In this document: positions 34,855-43,333 of the stretch, piece after piece
How positions within the stretch are numbered: the stretch's first letter is position 1
Layout: every line of letters starts with the position of its first letter
Assembly: GCA_964413275.1 (NCBI GenBank)
Contig: CAYPSO010000017.1
Coordinates: forward strand, 1-54,036
DNA: 54,036 nucleotides
Source of the DNA: JAABRE01 sp964413275
GTDB taxonomy: Bacteria > Cyanobacteriota > Cyanobacteriia > Cyanobacteriales > JAABRE01
Direction: 5' to 3'
Made by a program: the position numbers and the translations under genes
Notes under the pieces: generated by a model
Database searches by the model: none
What the model was told of the DNA's origin: nothing
The model's input: only the letters and a program-made list of their open reading frames with translations

Positions 34855-36153
34855 ATGGTTGGGTCAAATAAAATATTAAATACCATTTCTCTGCAAAATT
34901 CTGCTCTTATCAACATTCCCAACCGGATTTTAAGTAAGGCAAATTCAGATTTTATAGCTCTTTGTAAAGCTCAGATTAATATTTTGACTCAGGGTTTAAG
35001 TGCTGCTTGGGCTGGAGTATATTTAACAGAAACTTTGCATAGTAACGAACAGAAAGAAATCAAGTTACTACCTGCTTTTGTTTATCCTCAAGAAAATCAA
35101 GATATTTCCTTAATATCCAATGCCAAAAATCAATTTTCTTTATTGTTAAGTGAAAAATCTACTATTAATCAAAACACTGCAGCAAATCATCCCATTGAAA
35201 AGAAAATTAATCTCAAAAATCAAATAGTAATGCCTTTATTATATGAAGAAATTTTTATGGGATTATTGGTTATAGGGAGAAATAAAGGGGAATGGAATGA
35301 TTTAGAATTGGCACAAATTGAACAAATTACCACAACTATCGCAATAGCTAGGTCTTTAGAAATAAGACAAAATTGGTATCAGCAACAATTACAAGATACA
35401 GAAAATATTAGAACTATTGAAGATAACAAGATCCACGATTTATTGCATCAACTTCGTAATCCTTTGACTGCTTTACGTACTTTTACAAAGTTATTATTAA
35501 AACGTATTTTACCAGAAGATAAAAATAAAAAAATTGTTGAAGGTATTTTGCGAGAAAGCGATCGCCTTGAAGAATTATTGCAACATTTTGAACAAAAAAG
35601 CTCTATCAATAGCCAATTATTAGAGTTAAATGCCAGCGAGGTTGTGAATTCTAATTTTTTGTTACCATCACAATCTGAAATTCAAGAAAAAGTTAATTTA
35701 ATTGGGATTTTAGAGCCTTTAGTTGAGTCAGCAATGACAGTAGCTGAGGAAAAAAATATTATCTTAGCTTATCAATCACCAGCCAATCCCATTTTTGTTC
35801 AAGGAAATATTCAAGCTATTAGGGAAGTATTGAGTAATTTAATTGATAATGCGATTAAATACACACCTAATGGCGGTCAAATCACCATAGAATTGGAAAC
35901 CAAACCAGAATATCAGGAAATTATTATTGCTGATAATGGTTATGGTATCCCCTTAGAAAATCAACAATTTATTTTCCAACGTCATTATCGTGGAATACAA
36001 AAAGAAGGAGAGATTCCGGGTACGGGTTTAGGTTTAGCCATTGCTAAAGAGTTAATTGAAAAGATGAATGGTCAAATCAAGGTAATTAGTCCTAATCAAT
36101 TAGGTCAAGGTAAGACTGGTACTACGTTTATCGTTATGCTGTGCAAATCATGA
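34855..36153 (+). CDS. GAF-domain sensor histidine kinase
   Basis: 432 residues, no membrane segment. A GAF-like sensor occupies about 15-165 (ALCKAQINILTQGLSAAWAGVYL, VMPLLYEEIFMGLLVIGRN). The dimerisation/phosphoacceptor helix follows with H198 in DLLHQLRNPLTALRTFTKLLL. The kinase has the N box in REVLSNLIDNAIKYTP, D-G-Y-G-I-P as G1 (DNGYGIPL) and GTGLGLAI as G2. It is therefore a complete cytosolic kinase; the signal and response regulator are not encoded nearby. Similar short GAF kinases occur widely in cyanobacteria. Confidence 0.88.
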   Translation: MVGSNKILNTISLQNSALINIPNRILSKANSDFIALCKAQINILTQGLSAAWAGVYLTETLHSNEQKEIKLLPAFVYPQENQDISLISNAKNQFSLLLSEKSTINQNTAANHPIEKKINLKNQIVMPLLYEEIFMGLLVIGRNKGEWNDLELAQIEQITTTIAIARSLEIRQNWYQQQLQDTENIRTIEDNKIHDLLHQLRNPLTALRTFTKLLLKRILPEDKNKKIVEGILRESDRLEELLQHFEQKSSINSQLLELNASEVVNSNFLLPSQSEIQEKVNLIGILEPLVESAMTVAEEKNIILAYQSPANPIFVQGNIQAIREVLSNLIDNAIKYTPNGGQITIELETKPEYQEIIIADNGYGIPLENQQFIFQRHYRGIQKEGEIPGTGLGLAIAKELIEKMNGQIKVISPNQLGQGKTGTTFIVMLCKS

Positions 36154-36171
36154 GATTAGAGCAAATTAAAA

Positions 36172-36193
36172 GGTGCTATCTTCCGATAGCACC
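36172..36193 (-). terminator. Intrinsic terminator of psaM
   Basis: GGTGCTATC and GATAGCACC form a 9-bp stem with a TTCC loop. On the minus strand it is followed by TTTTAATTT, so it serves psaM; on the + strand the kinase gene runs into it with an A-rich tail. Confidence 0.85.
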
Positions 36194-36219
36194 AAAATCA
36201 GATGATATTCTCAAAATAT

Positions 36220-36309
36220 CTATTTATAAAGTTCCGTAGCTAAACGGAAAGCAAGTATGCCGGGTACTAGGGCAATAATTAAAGCGATTAAAATTTGAGT
36301 ATCTGTCAT
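36220..36309 (-). CDS. psaM: Photosystem I reaction centre subunit XII (PsaM)
   Basis: A 29-codon gene: it begins MTDTQILIALIIALVPGIL and ends AFRLATELYK, then TAG. PsaM is a single-helix thylakoid protein at the trimer-facing side of photosystem I. The TDTQ start, the hydrophobic helix and the AFRL(S/A)TELYK end are those of cyanobacterial and plastid PsaM. It is transcribed on the minus strand, with a terminator 27 nt past its stop. It lies between the kinase and the TerC-like gene, and is short enough to be missed by automated gene calling. Confidence 0.93.
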   Translation of the reverse strand: MTDTQILIALIIALVPGILAFRLATELYK

Positions 36310-36465
36310 AATTTATAAACTCCTAAACTTAAGAATATTCAAACATTAGTTTGTGGTTTTGTTACCTGTGTCTGAAATATATTGTTACAAATAAAGTGAT
36401 TTCATTATAACAATAACAGAGTAAAATACTTAAATATCTCTGTTATTGCAATGTAAAGTGGGTTA

Positions 36466-37155
36466 ATGGTGGATCAAGTTTTCGATTCTTCTTTTCAAAT
36501 TGATTTTCATACTTCAGCTATTTTATTAATTTTGATCGCTTTAGAAGCTGTTTTATCTGCGGATAATGCTGTTGCTTTAGCAGCCATAGCCCAAGGAATA
36601 GAAGGGGAGAAGCGTCAAAGGAATGCTTTAAATTTTGGTTTAGTTTTAGCTTATGTTTTGCGTGTTATTTTGATTTTAACAGCTACATGGGTGGTAAAGT
36701 TTTGGCAGTTTCAACTTTTAGGGGCACTTTATTTACTCTGGTTAGTTTTTAAGTATTTTGCTTCTGCCAATAATGATGGAGATGAACACAAGCGAAGTTT
36801 GAATTTTGCGTCTTTGTGGCAGGCTATTCCGATGATTGCAGTAACAGATTTAGCATTTTCCCTTGATAGTGTTACTACTGCTATTGCGGTTGCAGATCAA
36901 ATTTGGTTGATTATCGCCGGCGGTACGATTGGAGTAATTACTTTACGATTTTTAGCAGGGTTATTTATTCGTTGGATAGAAGAATTTACCTATTTAGAAG
37001 ATGCAGGTTTTATTACTGTGGGTTTTGTGGGTTTCAGACTTTTATTAAAAGTAATTAAACCTGAATTAGTGCCTCCAGAATGGTTAATGATTCTGGCGAT
37101 TGTATTAATGTTTGTTTGGGGTTTTTCAAAACGAACAGAAGAAGAAGTTAATTAG
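36466..37155 (+). CDS. TerC family integral membrane protein
   Basis: 229 residues, about seven membrane segments. It has the acidic membrane motifs of the TerC/YkoY/YjbE family: ALEAVLSADNAVALAAIAQG and VTDLAFSLDSVTTAIAV, whose Asp/Glu/Asn residues are thought to handle divalent metals (Mn2+ export during metallation of exported proteins in relatives), and a FRLLLKVIKPE loop. In plants a TerC protein is needed for thylakoid assembly; a cyanobacterial role there is plausible. Start is the ATG at 36466, preceded by AAAGTGGGTTA. A transposon lies 42 nt past its stop. Confidence 0.88.
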   Translation: MVDQVFDSSFQIDFHTSAILLILIALEAVLSADNAVALAAIAQGIEGEKRQRNALNFGLVLAYVLRVILILTATWVVKFWQFQLLGALYLLWLVFKYFASANNDGDEHKRSLNFASLWQAIPMIAVTDLAFSLDSVTTAIAVADQIWLIIAGGTIGVITLRFLAGLFIRWIEEFTYLEDAGFITVGFVGFRLLLKVIKPELVPPEWLMILAIVLMFVWGFSKRTEEEVN

Positions 37156-37280
37156 GTTTTGCTGAATCAGTTTTTTGGTTAGGATAGAAGTTATCGGAAA
37201 AAATGGGTTTAAAACCCCGTCCTTTAGGAAAGCGGAGGACGGCTTTCTGGGATTTTAACACCATCCTTGACAAACTTCTT

Positions 37281-37331
37281 CTTGGTGCGCGTTTGTATTC
37301 TGAGGAGACCTCAGAATACGCGCATCCGCTT
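37281..37331 (-). repeat. 51-bp hairpin repeat unit (inverted copy)
   Basis: Read on the minus strand it starts AAGCGGATGCGC and ends CGCGCACCAAG and has hairpin GTATTCTGAGG-TCT-CCTCAGAATAC (11 bp). Length is 51 bp, same as the two units at 20400-20501. Confidence 0.88.
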
Positions 37332-37385
37332 TTTTTTGAATTAAGATATTACCATACTCTAAATAGTGTGTTAAATATATTAAAT

Positions 37386-38630
37386 ATGTTAAAAGCGTAC
37401 AAATACCGTATATACCCAAATCAAGAGCAAAAAGTCTTACTAGCTAAGTCTTTTGGCTCTTGTAGATGGTTTTACAATTACGCTTTAAATTTAATATCAC
37501 AAACCTATAAAGAAACAGGAAAAGGGTTAAGTCGCAATGACATCATTAATCTTTTACCTAATCTTAAAAAAGAGTACGAATGGTTAACTGAGTCACCTTC
37601 ACAATGTTTACAACAAGTAGCATTGAACTTAAGCAGTGCTTTTCTTAACTTCTTTGAAAAACGAGCTAAATATCCTAACTTTAAAAGCAAACATCAAAAG
37701 CAATCTATTAGATTTCCTCAAGGTTGTAAACTCACAGGAAATGTTTTAAGATTACCTAAATTAAAAGATGTTTATTGTAAAGTTTCAAGACTCCCTGAAG
37801 GGACTTTAAAATCGATTACTGTTACCTTGACTTCTACAGGTGAATATTACGCATCATGCTTATTCGATGATGGTAAGGAATCCTCCCTAACCCCATCCCC
37901 CCAGACCCCCCTTACTAAGGGGGGATTAAGGGGGGATGGGGGAACTAAAGGGGGGATAGAAGGTAGAGCAGTAGGAATTGATTTAGGGTTAACTCATTTT
38001 GCAATTACTTCTGATGGTACTAAGCATGGTAATCCTAAATATTATCGTAAATATGAACAAAAATTAACTATTAAACAAAGAAGGCTAAGTAAAAAACAAA
38101 AAGGTTCTAATAATAGAAATAAAGCTAGAAAAAAAGTAGCTAAAGTACATCAAAAAATAACAAGATGTAGAGAAGATTTCCTACATAAACTAAGTCGTAA
38201 ATTAGTTGACGAAAACCAAGTCATCTGTGTAGAAAATCTGGCAGTAAAAAACATGGTTAAAAATCAAAAACTAGCTAAGTCAATTAGCGATGTCGGATGG
38301 GGGATGTTTTGTACCATGTTGAAATATAAGGCGGAATGGTACGGAAAAACCTACATTGAAGTAGATAGATTTTTCCCTAGTTCCAAGACTTGTAATGTCT
38401 GCCTACATCAAGTTAAAGAAATGCCTTTAGATGTGCGAACATGGCAATGTCCTAACTGTAAAACAATACATGACAGGGACGTTAATGCAGCACAAAACAT
38501 AAGAGATGAAGGTTTACGACTTTTGGCGGTAGGGCATATCGCATCAGCTTCTGGAGAAAGGGTAAGACCGAGCAAAGGCACTGCTTTTGTAAGGCATCGT
38601 TCTGTGAAGGAAGAATCCTCTCGCCTTTAG
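37386..38630 (+). CDS. tnpB: TnpB, RNA-guided nuclease of IS200/IS605 type transposon
   Basis: 414 residues from the ATG at 37386 (MLKAYKYRIYPNQEQ); an upstream in-frame extension crosses the transposon end and is rejected. It has the RuvC-like triad D199 (VGIDLGLTHFA), E283 (VENLAVKNM) and D365 (HDRDVNAAQNI), and a zinc ribbon CNVC...CPNC, all intact. TnpB proteins are guided by an RNA from the element's 3' end to cleave DNA. Residues about 166-192 (SSLTPSPQTPLTKGG and on) are an in-frame inserted G/C-rich palindrome just before the first catalytic strand. The extra segment may be tolerated in a loop or may disturb activity. Confidence 0.92.
   Translation: MLKAYKYRIYPNQEQKVLLAKSFGSCRWFYNYALNLISQTYKETGKGLSRNDIINLLPNLKKEYEWLTESPSQCLQQVALNLSSAFLNFFEKRAKYPNFKSKHQKQSIRFPQGCKLTGNVLRLPKLKDVYCKVSRLPEGTLKSITVTLTSTGEYYASCLFDDGKESSLTPSPQTPLTKGGLRGDGGTKGGIEGRAVGIDLGLTHFAITSDGTKHGNPKYYRKYEQKLTIKQRRLSKKQKGSNNRNKARKKVAKVHQKITRCREDFLHKLSRKLVDENQVICVENLAVKNMVKNQKLAKSISDVGWGMFCTMLKYKAEWYGKTYIEVDRFFPSSKTCNVCLHQVKEMPLDVRTWQCPNCKTIHDRDVNAAQNIRDEGLRLLAVGHIASASGERVRPSKGTAFVRHRSVKEESSRL
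37891..37942. repeat. G/C-run palindrome inserted in tnpB
   Basis: CCCCATCCCCCC pairs with GGGGGGATGGGG (12 bp) around an inner CCCCCCTTA/TAAGGGGGG (9 bp, one-base loop). It is the CCCCTTA-TAAGGGG repeat type spread in cyanobacteria. It is read in frame as part of TnpB. Confidence 0.88.
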
Positions 38631-38645
38631 GCAGAGGAGTGTCAA

Positions 38646-38900
38646 AAACGCCTGACGGCGAGGCAATAGGCAATAGGCAACAGGGGGGAATTCTCCGCCG
38701 AAAATAAAAGCCAGAAACTAATCATAGTAAAGGTTTGATCCTTCAATTATTAAGTTTTAGTTTCTGAAGAGTAGATGGGCATAAAGAAAGTTAAAATACT
38801 CGTAGGGTGGGAAATGCTTATGAGAACCTATGAATAAGGCTTATAGAGTTTTTGGCATTGCCCACCATTTTACATTTAATTACGCTTACCTACTTAAAAA
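38646..38900. repeat. Intergenic repeats after the transposon
   Basis: GGCAATAGGCAATAGGCAAC is a heptamer tandem repeat right behind the right end. Further on there is AGAAACTAA...TTAGTTTCT, and a GGTGGGAAATGC...GGCATTGCCCACC inverted pair of the widespread GTAGGGTGGGCA type. I see no gene in 38646-38930 apart from a 20-codon frame without support. Confidence 0.6.
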
Positions 38901-38930
38901 GAGTAAATGTATCATAAATTATGATTTTTT

Positions 38931-39191
38931 ATGGGTAGTCAATCTACAGCTAAAACTATTTTTCTTCTCGTTTCTATGGCTGGCTGGCTCATTGTTGGCG
39001 CAGCCCTAATGTATCTTTTTCCTTTTATTGCCGATTTATTATTATCATCTGAGCGCACCCATATATGGATGGAAAATCTCAATGGTAGCGGTTATAATCC
39101 GATGTTAGCTATGGTTGGTGGTGGCATTGTTTTAAGTATTAATATTTTGAGTTATATCATCTGGTATCAAAGATTTGAAGGCAAAATTTAG
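38931..39191 (+). CDS. Small two-helix membrane protein, hypothetical
   Basis: 86 residues with two hydrophobic helices: about 10-37 (IFLLVSMAGWLIVGAALMYLF and on) and about 57-79 (MLAMVGGGIVLSINILSYII). Between them lies a polar loop ERTHIWMENLNGSGYNP. Not a named family to my knowledge; seems a conserved cyanobacterial small membrane protein. It is convergent with the ABC ATPase gene (5 nt between stops). Confidence 0.7.
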   Translation: MGSQSTAKTIFLLVSMAGWLIVGAALMYLFPFIADLLLSSERTHIWMENLNGSGYNPMLAMVGGGIVLSINILSYIIWYQRFEGKI

Positions 39192-39196
39192 TAATA

Positions 39197-40390
39197 TTAA
39201 TCTATCCAAAGGGCGTTACCCGTATCAGCATCGAAAATATGGATTTTATCTAAATTTATTGATAAGTAAATTAACTCTTGGGGTTGAACTATAAGATGAG
39301 AAGAAATACGTACTTGTAAAAATATATTATTTTGCTTGATTAAATGTACACTAACATAAGTATCGTTACCCAATGCTTCCACAAAATCTATTTCTACAGG
39401 TAAAGTATTACTATTTTTTGCAGTAACAATAAAATCTTCAGCACGCACACCTAATAAGATTGATTTACCTTCGTATCTAAATAGATATTGTTCCCATTTT
39501 TGGGGTATATCTAATTCAAATTCAGGGTTAATTAATTTAGGTTTTTGAACTTCCATAGTAATAAAATTCATAGGCGGTGAACCGATAAATTCTGCTACAA
39601 ATTTATTAACTGGTTTATTATAAAGTTCTAAAGGTTTGGCTATTTGTTGAATTTGTCCTTGATTCATTACTGCAATGCGATCGCCCATTGTCATTGCTTC
39701 GGTTTGATCGTGAGTAACGTAAATAGTTGTTATGCCTAATTTTCTTTGCAATTTAACAATTTGACTGCGAGTAGTCGTTCTTAATTTAGCATCTAAATTA
39801 GATAAAGGTTCATCCATTAAAAATACTTGAGGATTGCGGGCAATAGCTCTTCCTAATGCAACTCTTTGTCGTTGTCCTCCTGACAATTGTTTTGGCAATC
39901 TTTGTAATAAGTTTTCTATTTGTAATAATTCTGCTACTTGCTTAACTTTTTGCTCAATTTTTTTTTCTGATTCAGTTAGATAACGTAAAGAAGATGGTAA
40001 TTTTTTTGTTAAAACTCCTAAAATTTTATTAACTTGATTTTCTTTTTCTTGTCCCATCCGTCGCAAGCCAAAAGCAATATTATCATAGACAGTTAAATGG
40101 GGATAAAGAGCATAATTTTGAAATACCATTGCTATATCTCTTGCTTTAGGGGGTAAATTATTAACTAATTTATCTCCAACAAAAACATTTCCTCCTGTTA
40201 AAGTTTCTAATCCAGAAATTATCCTTAAAAGAGTGCTTTTTCCACAGCCGGAAGGCCCAACTAGAACCATAAATTCACCGTCTTCTATGGTTAAATTAAT
40301 CTGACGTAAAACATTTACAGTTGTAGCGATACTTTCTCTACTATGACCGTGAAAACTTTTATATACTTTATCAATAACAACTTTTGCCAC
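39197..40390 (-). CDS. ABC transporter ATPase, MalK/UgpC type, with an internal insertion
   Basis: 397 residues. Walker A GPSGCGKST, Q-loop VFQNYALYPHLTVYDNIAFGLRR, signature LSGGQRQRVALGRAIA, Walker B VFLMDEPLSNLD and the switch His TIYVTHDQTEAMTMGD are intact. The C-terminal MalK-type regulatory domain is present (VGVRAEDF-like LLGVRAEDFIV). Compared with typical 365-370-residue members it has about 30 extra residues (GVLTKKLPSSLRYLTESEKK) in the helical domain after the Q-loop. Such ATPases usually serve carbohydrate or polyol importers and can be shared by several systems. It lies 40 nt behind a DppB-type permease. Confidence 0.9.
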   Translation of the reverse strand: MAKVVIDKVYKSFHGHSRESIATTVNVLRQINLTIEDGEFMVLVGPSGCGKSTLLRIISGLETLTGGNVFVGDKLVNNLPPKARDIAMVFQNYALYPHLTVYDNIAFGLRRMGQEKENQVNKILGVLTKKLPSSLRYLTESEKKIEQKVKQVAELLQIENLLQRLPKQLSGGQRQRVALGRAIARNPQVFLMDEPLSNLDAKLRTTTRSQIVKLQRKLGITTIYVTHDQTEAMTMGDRIAVMNQGQIQQIAKPLELYNKPVNKFVAEFIGSPPMNFITMEVQKPKLINPEFELDIPQKWEQYLFRYEGKSILLGVRAEDFIVTAKNSNTLPVEIDFVEALGNDTYVSVHLIKQNNIFLQVRISSHLIVQPQELIYLSINLDKIHIFDADTGNALWID

Positions 40391-40430
40391 AATTAAATAT
40401 TAATTATAATTTATTAATCACTAATATTAT

Positions 40431-41387
40431 CTAATAACGGACACGGGGATCGAGCAATGAATAAGTTAAATCGGCAATCAGATTAAAAATAACAATCAAA
40501 ATCGAATAAATACAAGCAATTGCCATAATTACGGGGGTATCACTGCGATAAATTGATTCTATAAGCAAAGCACCAATACCGGGGACACGAAAAACTTGTT
40601 CGGTAACAAGTGCGCCTGTAAAAATGCTAGGAATATCGATCGCAACTAATGTTACCACAGGAATCATGGCATTGCGTAAAATATGGTTTCTTAAGACGGA
40701 AAAACTATTTAAACCTTTAGCGTAGGCGGTGCAAACATAATCATGATTTAATTCTTCAAGTACAGAGGAGCGCACAAACCGCATTAAGATGGCTGACTGA
40801 TAGAATGCTAAGACAATAATCGGCATTACAGATTGTTTTATCTGTGCTATAAAGCTGTTTACATTTGTTACTTTGAGGGTGCTATCGTATATAAAAGGCA
40901 ACCAATTTAGTTGAACGCTAAAGATAATAATAAATAGTAACCCTGTAAAAAATGTGGGTAAAGAAAAACCTAAAAAAGCGATGGTAGTCACAAATCTATC
41001 TATCCAAGAATGGCGTTTTAGAGCAGAGATTATTCCTAAAGGAAAAGCAATTAATACAGAAAGTAGATAAGAAATTCCTACTACTAATAAAGTTGTGGGT
41101 AAGCGTTGTAAAATTAAAGCAAAAACTGGACTTCTGCTAGTAAAAGAATAACCTAAATCACCCCGAATAAAAGCAAATAACCATTTAAAATATCGAATAT
41201 AAATAGGTCGATCTAAGCCAAGGGATTTCCTGATATTTTCTCTTACTTCTGCGGTAATTGAAGGATTAGTGGCAAATTCTCCCATGGGATCGCCCGGAGC
41301 TAAAGCGAGTATGGTAAAGATAACAATACTAATAGCAATTAAAGTGGGAATAGAAGTTAAAATTCGTTTAAAAAAATGTTGCAACAT
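40431..41387 (-). CDS. ABC transporter permease, DppB/OppB type
   Basis: 318 residues, six membrane segments, with FTILALAPGDPMGEFATNP after the first helix and the EAA-like loop EELNHDYVCTAYAKGLNSFSVLRNHILRNAMIPVVT. It belongs to the peptide/nickel/glutathione importer permeases, which work with a DppC partner, two ATPases and a binding protein. No DppC, DppD/F or binding protein is in the window; the adjoining ATPase is of another class. In cyanobacteria these subunits are often scattered, so the complex may be assembled from elsewhere. Confidence 0.9.
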   Translation of the reverse strand: MLQHFFKRILTSIPTLIAISIVIFTILALAPGDPMGEFATNPSITAEVRENIRKSLGLDRPIYIRYFKWLFAFIRGDLGYSFTSRSPVFALILQRLPTTLLVVGISYLLSVLIAFPLGIISALKRHSWIDRFVTTIAFLGFSLPTFFTGLLFIIIFSVQLNWLPFIYDSTLKVTNVNSFIAQIKQSVMPIIVLAFYQSAILMRFVRSSVLEELNHDYVCTAYAKGLNSFSVLRNHILRNAMIPVVTLVAIDIPSIFTGALVTEQVFRVPGIGALLIESIYRSDTPVIMAIACIYSILIVIFNLIADLTYSLLDPRVRY

Positions 41388-41500
41388 TATTAATTAATTT
41401 ATTTGTAGGTGGAGATAATTATTTAAAATAAAGTTTAATTCAGTAATCCACTATCCAGAATCTTTATTCATAATAATTTATTGTATTAAAAGTTATTACG

Positions 41501-41525
41501 TAAAAAAAGGCAGACACTTTGCCTA
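41501..41525 (-). terminator. Intrinsic terminator downstream of leuA
   Basis: On the minus strand AGGCA-aagtgtc-TGCCT is followed by TTTTTTT. It lies about 150 nt past the leuA stop. A second stem (GGTG-t-CGTTA with TAACGCACC, 41604-41631) lies between, perhaps part of the 3' untranslated region. Confidence 0.75.
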
Positions 41526-41672
41526 CCTTAGAACAGTATTTAATTACAAAATTTGAGCTTAGGTGAAATTCAGAAAAGATTTTACCAAATTTCATCATGG
41601 TATGGTGTCGTTAGCCCCAGGGTAACGCACCGTTACTGAATTCTGCTGGTATATTTATTCCAAGAAATCACC

Positions 41673-43280
41673 TTAACTAACTGCCACCGATGGGGATTTT
41701 TCTTGATTTTTCTGCTGAGAAATTGCCGCATAAAGACGATTTAAAGCACTAACATAAGCCCTTGCTGAAGCTACAATAATATCCGTATTAGCAGCATGGC
41801 CAGAATAGATTTTACCTTCATGGCGCAGACGAATAGTCACCTCACCAATCGCATCTATTCCTCCAGTTACTGACTTAACAGAAAATTCAATCAACTCATT
41901 AGGAACATTAACCACCCGATTAATTGCTTTGTAAATAGCATCAACAGGGCCTGTGCCTACAGAAGCATCTGTCAATTCTTCCCCCTCTGGATTTCTCAAC
42001 ACTACAGTAGCTGTAGGTTTAGAATTATCACCACAGGATACTTGAACCAACTCTAAACGGAATAATTCAGGAGGCTGTTGAATTTCGTCTTTAACAATGG
42101 CCTCTATATCCCAATCACTAATTTCCTTTTTCTTATCTGCTAAATCTTTAAAACGTAAAAACGCTTTATTCAAATCCGTATCTGACAAGTCAAAACCTAA
42201 TTCCGTCAAACGGGTACGAAAGGCATTACGCCCTGAATGCTTACCCAAAACAATCAAATTATTCGTTAAACCAATGGATTCAGCATCCATAATCTCATAG
42301 GTTAACTTATGCTTAAGCACACCATCTTGGTGAATACCCGACTCATGGGCAAAAGCATTACTACCAACAATCGCCTTATTCGGTTGTACCATCATTCCCG
42401 TTAAATTAGACACTAAACGGGAAGTCTTATAAATTTCTTGGGTATTAATATTAGTAAGGGGTTCAGTGGATTCAGGAGAACGCCCCAAAAAAGGATTATA
42501 ATACTGACGACGCACATGAAGTGCCATGACCAATTCTTCTAAAGCAGCATTACCCGCCCTTTCTCCAATACCATTAATGGTACATTCAAGTTGACGCGCT
42601 CCGTTTTTCACCGCTTCAAGGAAATTAGCGACAGCTAAACCAAGGTCATTATGACCGTGAACTGAGATAATAGCTTGATCTATATTAGGTACGTTTTCTT
42701 TAATTCCCCTAATCAAACCACCAAATTCAGCCGGTGTGGTATAACCGACAGTATCAGGAATATTAACCGTAGTTGCTCCTGCTGCGATCGCAGCTTCTAA
42801 AACTTGATAAAGAAACTCAGGATCAGATCTTCCCGCATCTTCAGGAGAAAATTCCACATCATCTACAAAAGTCTTGGCATAAGCTACCATTTCTGCGGCA
42901 ATGGCTAAAACCTCTTGACGAGTTTTTTTAAGTTTATATTCTAAATGAATATCAGATGTAGCAATAAAAGTATGAATACGTGCTTTAGCTGCGGGTTTTA
43001 AAGCGGAGCCTGCTATTCTAATATCGTCTTTCGTAGCTCTGGCCAAGCCACAAATAGTCGGCCCGCCTTCCACACCAACTATTTCCGCCACCTTTTGCAC
43101 GGCTTCAAAATCCCCAGAGCTTGCCCTTGGAAAACCAGCTTCAATAATATCAACGCCCAATCTCGATAGAGAGCGGGCAATAGTAATTTTTTCATCTACA
43201 TTTAAAGTAGCTCCGGGAGATTGTTCTCCGTCTCGAAGGGTTGTATCAAAAATTATAATTCTGTCTTGTGTATTGCTCAT
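41673..43280 (-). CDS. leuA: 2-isopropylmalate synthase
   Basis: 535 residues. IIFDTTLRDGEQSPGATLN binds the substrate/metal, VHGHNDLGLAVANFLEAVKNGA has the metal His pair, and NGIGERAGNAALEELVMAL follows. C-terminal regulatory domain is present (about 390-520), so leucine feedback inhibition is expected. It condenses acetyl-CoA with 2-oxoisovalerate in leucine synthesis. Length is normal for cyanobacterial LeuA type 1. Next upstream on the same strand is the NYN gene (53 nt between). No leader peptide with Leu codons was seen. Confidence 0.95.
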   Translation of the reverse strand: MSNTQDRIIIFDTTLRDGEQSPGATLNVDEKITIARSLSRLGVDIIEAGFPRASSGDFEAVQKVAEIVGVEGGPTICGLARATKDDIRIAGSALKPAAKARIHTFIATSDIHLEYKLKKTRQEVLAIAAEMVAYAKTFVDDVEFSPEDAGRSDPEFLYQVLEAAIAAGATTVNIPDTVGYTTPAEFGGLIRGIKENVPNIDQAIISVHGHNDLGLAVANFLEAVKNGARQLECTINGIGERAGNAALEELVMALHVRRQYYNPFLGRSPESTEPLTNINTQEIYKTSRLVSNLTGMMVQPNKAIVGSNAFAHESGIHQDGVLKHKLTYEIMDAESIGLTNNLIVLGKHSGRNAFRTRLTELGFDLSDTDLNKAFLRFKDLADKKKEISDWDIEAIVKDEIQQPPELFRLELVQVSCGDNSKPTATVVLRNPEGEELTDASVGTGPVDAIYKAINRVVNVPNELIEFSVKSVTGGIDAIGEVTIRLRHEGKIYSGHAANTDIIVASARAYVSALNRLYAAISQQKNQEKSPSVAVS

Positions 43281-43333
43281 AAATTTTTTATTGTCACTAT
43301 ATATTTTCTACAATAAACTAAATTTTTAATTTC

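Larger units (their letters stand above)
37198..38645 (+). mobile_element. IS200/IS605 family (IS1341-type) element with tnpB only
   Basis: Left end AAAAAATGGGTTTAAAACCCCGT with a CCGTCCT/AGGACGG stem; right end CCTCT-c-GCC, TTTA, GGC-AGAGG with an extrahelical base, then GTGTCAA. The latter TCAA equals the right cleavage site of IS608. Only tnpB is present; no Y1 transposase gene. A 51-bp hairpin unit lies between the left end and tnpB, and a G/C palindrome sits inside tnpB. The right-end hairpin contains the tnpB stop codon (38628-38630). Confidence 0.88.

Noticed and set aside
37203..37385. 61-codon N-terminal extension of TnpB
   Set aside because: It runs through the transposon left-end hairpin and the 51-bp repeat; the family start MLKAYKYRIYPN lies at 37386.
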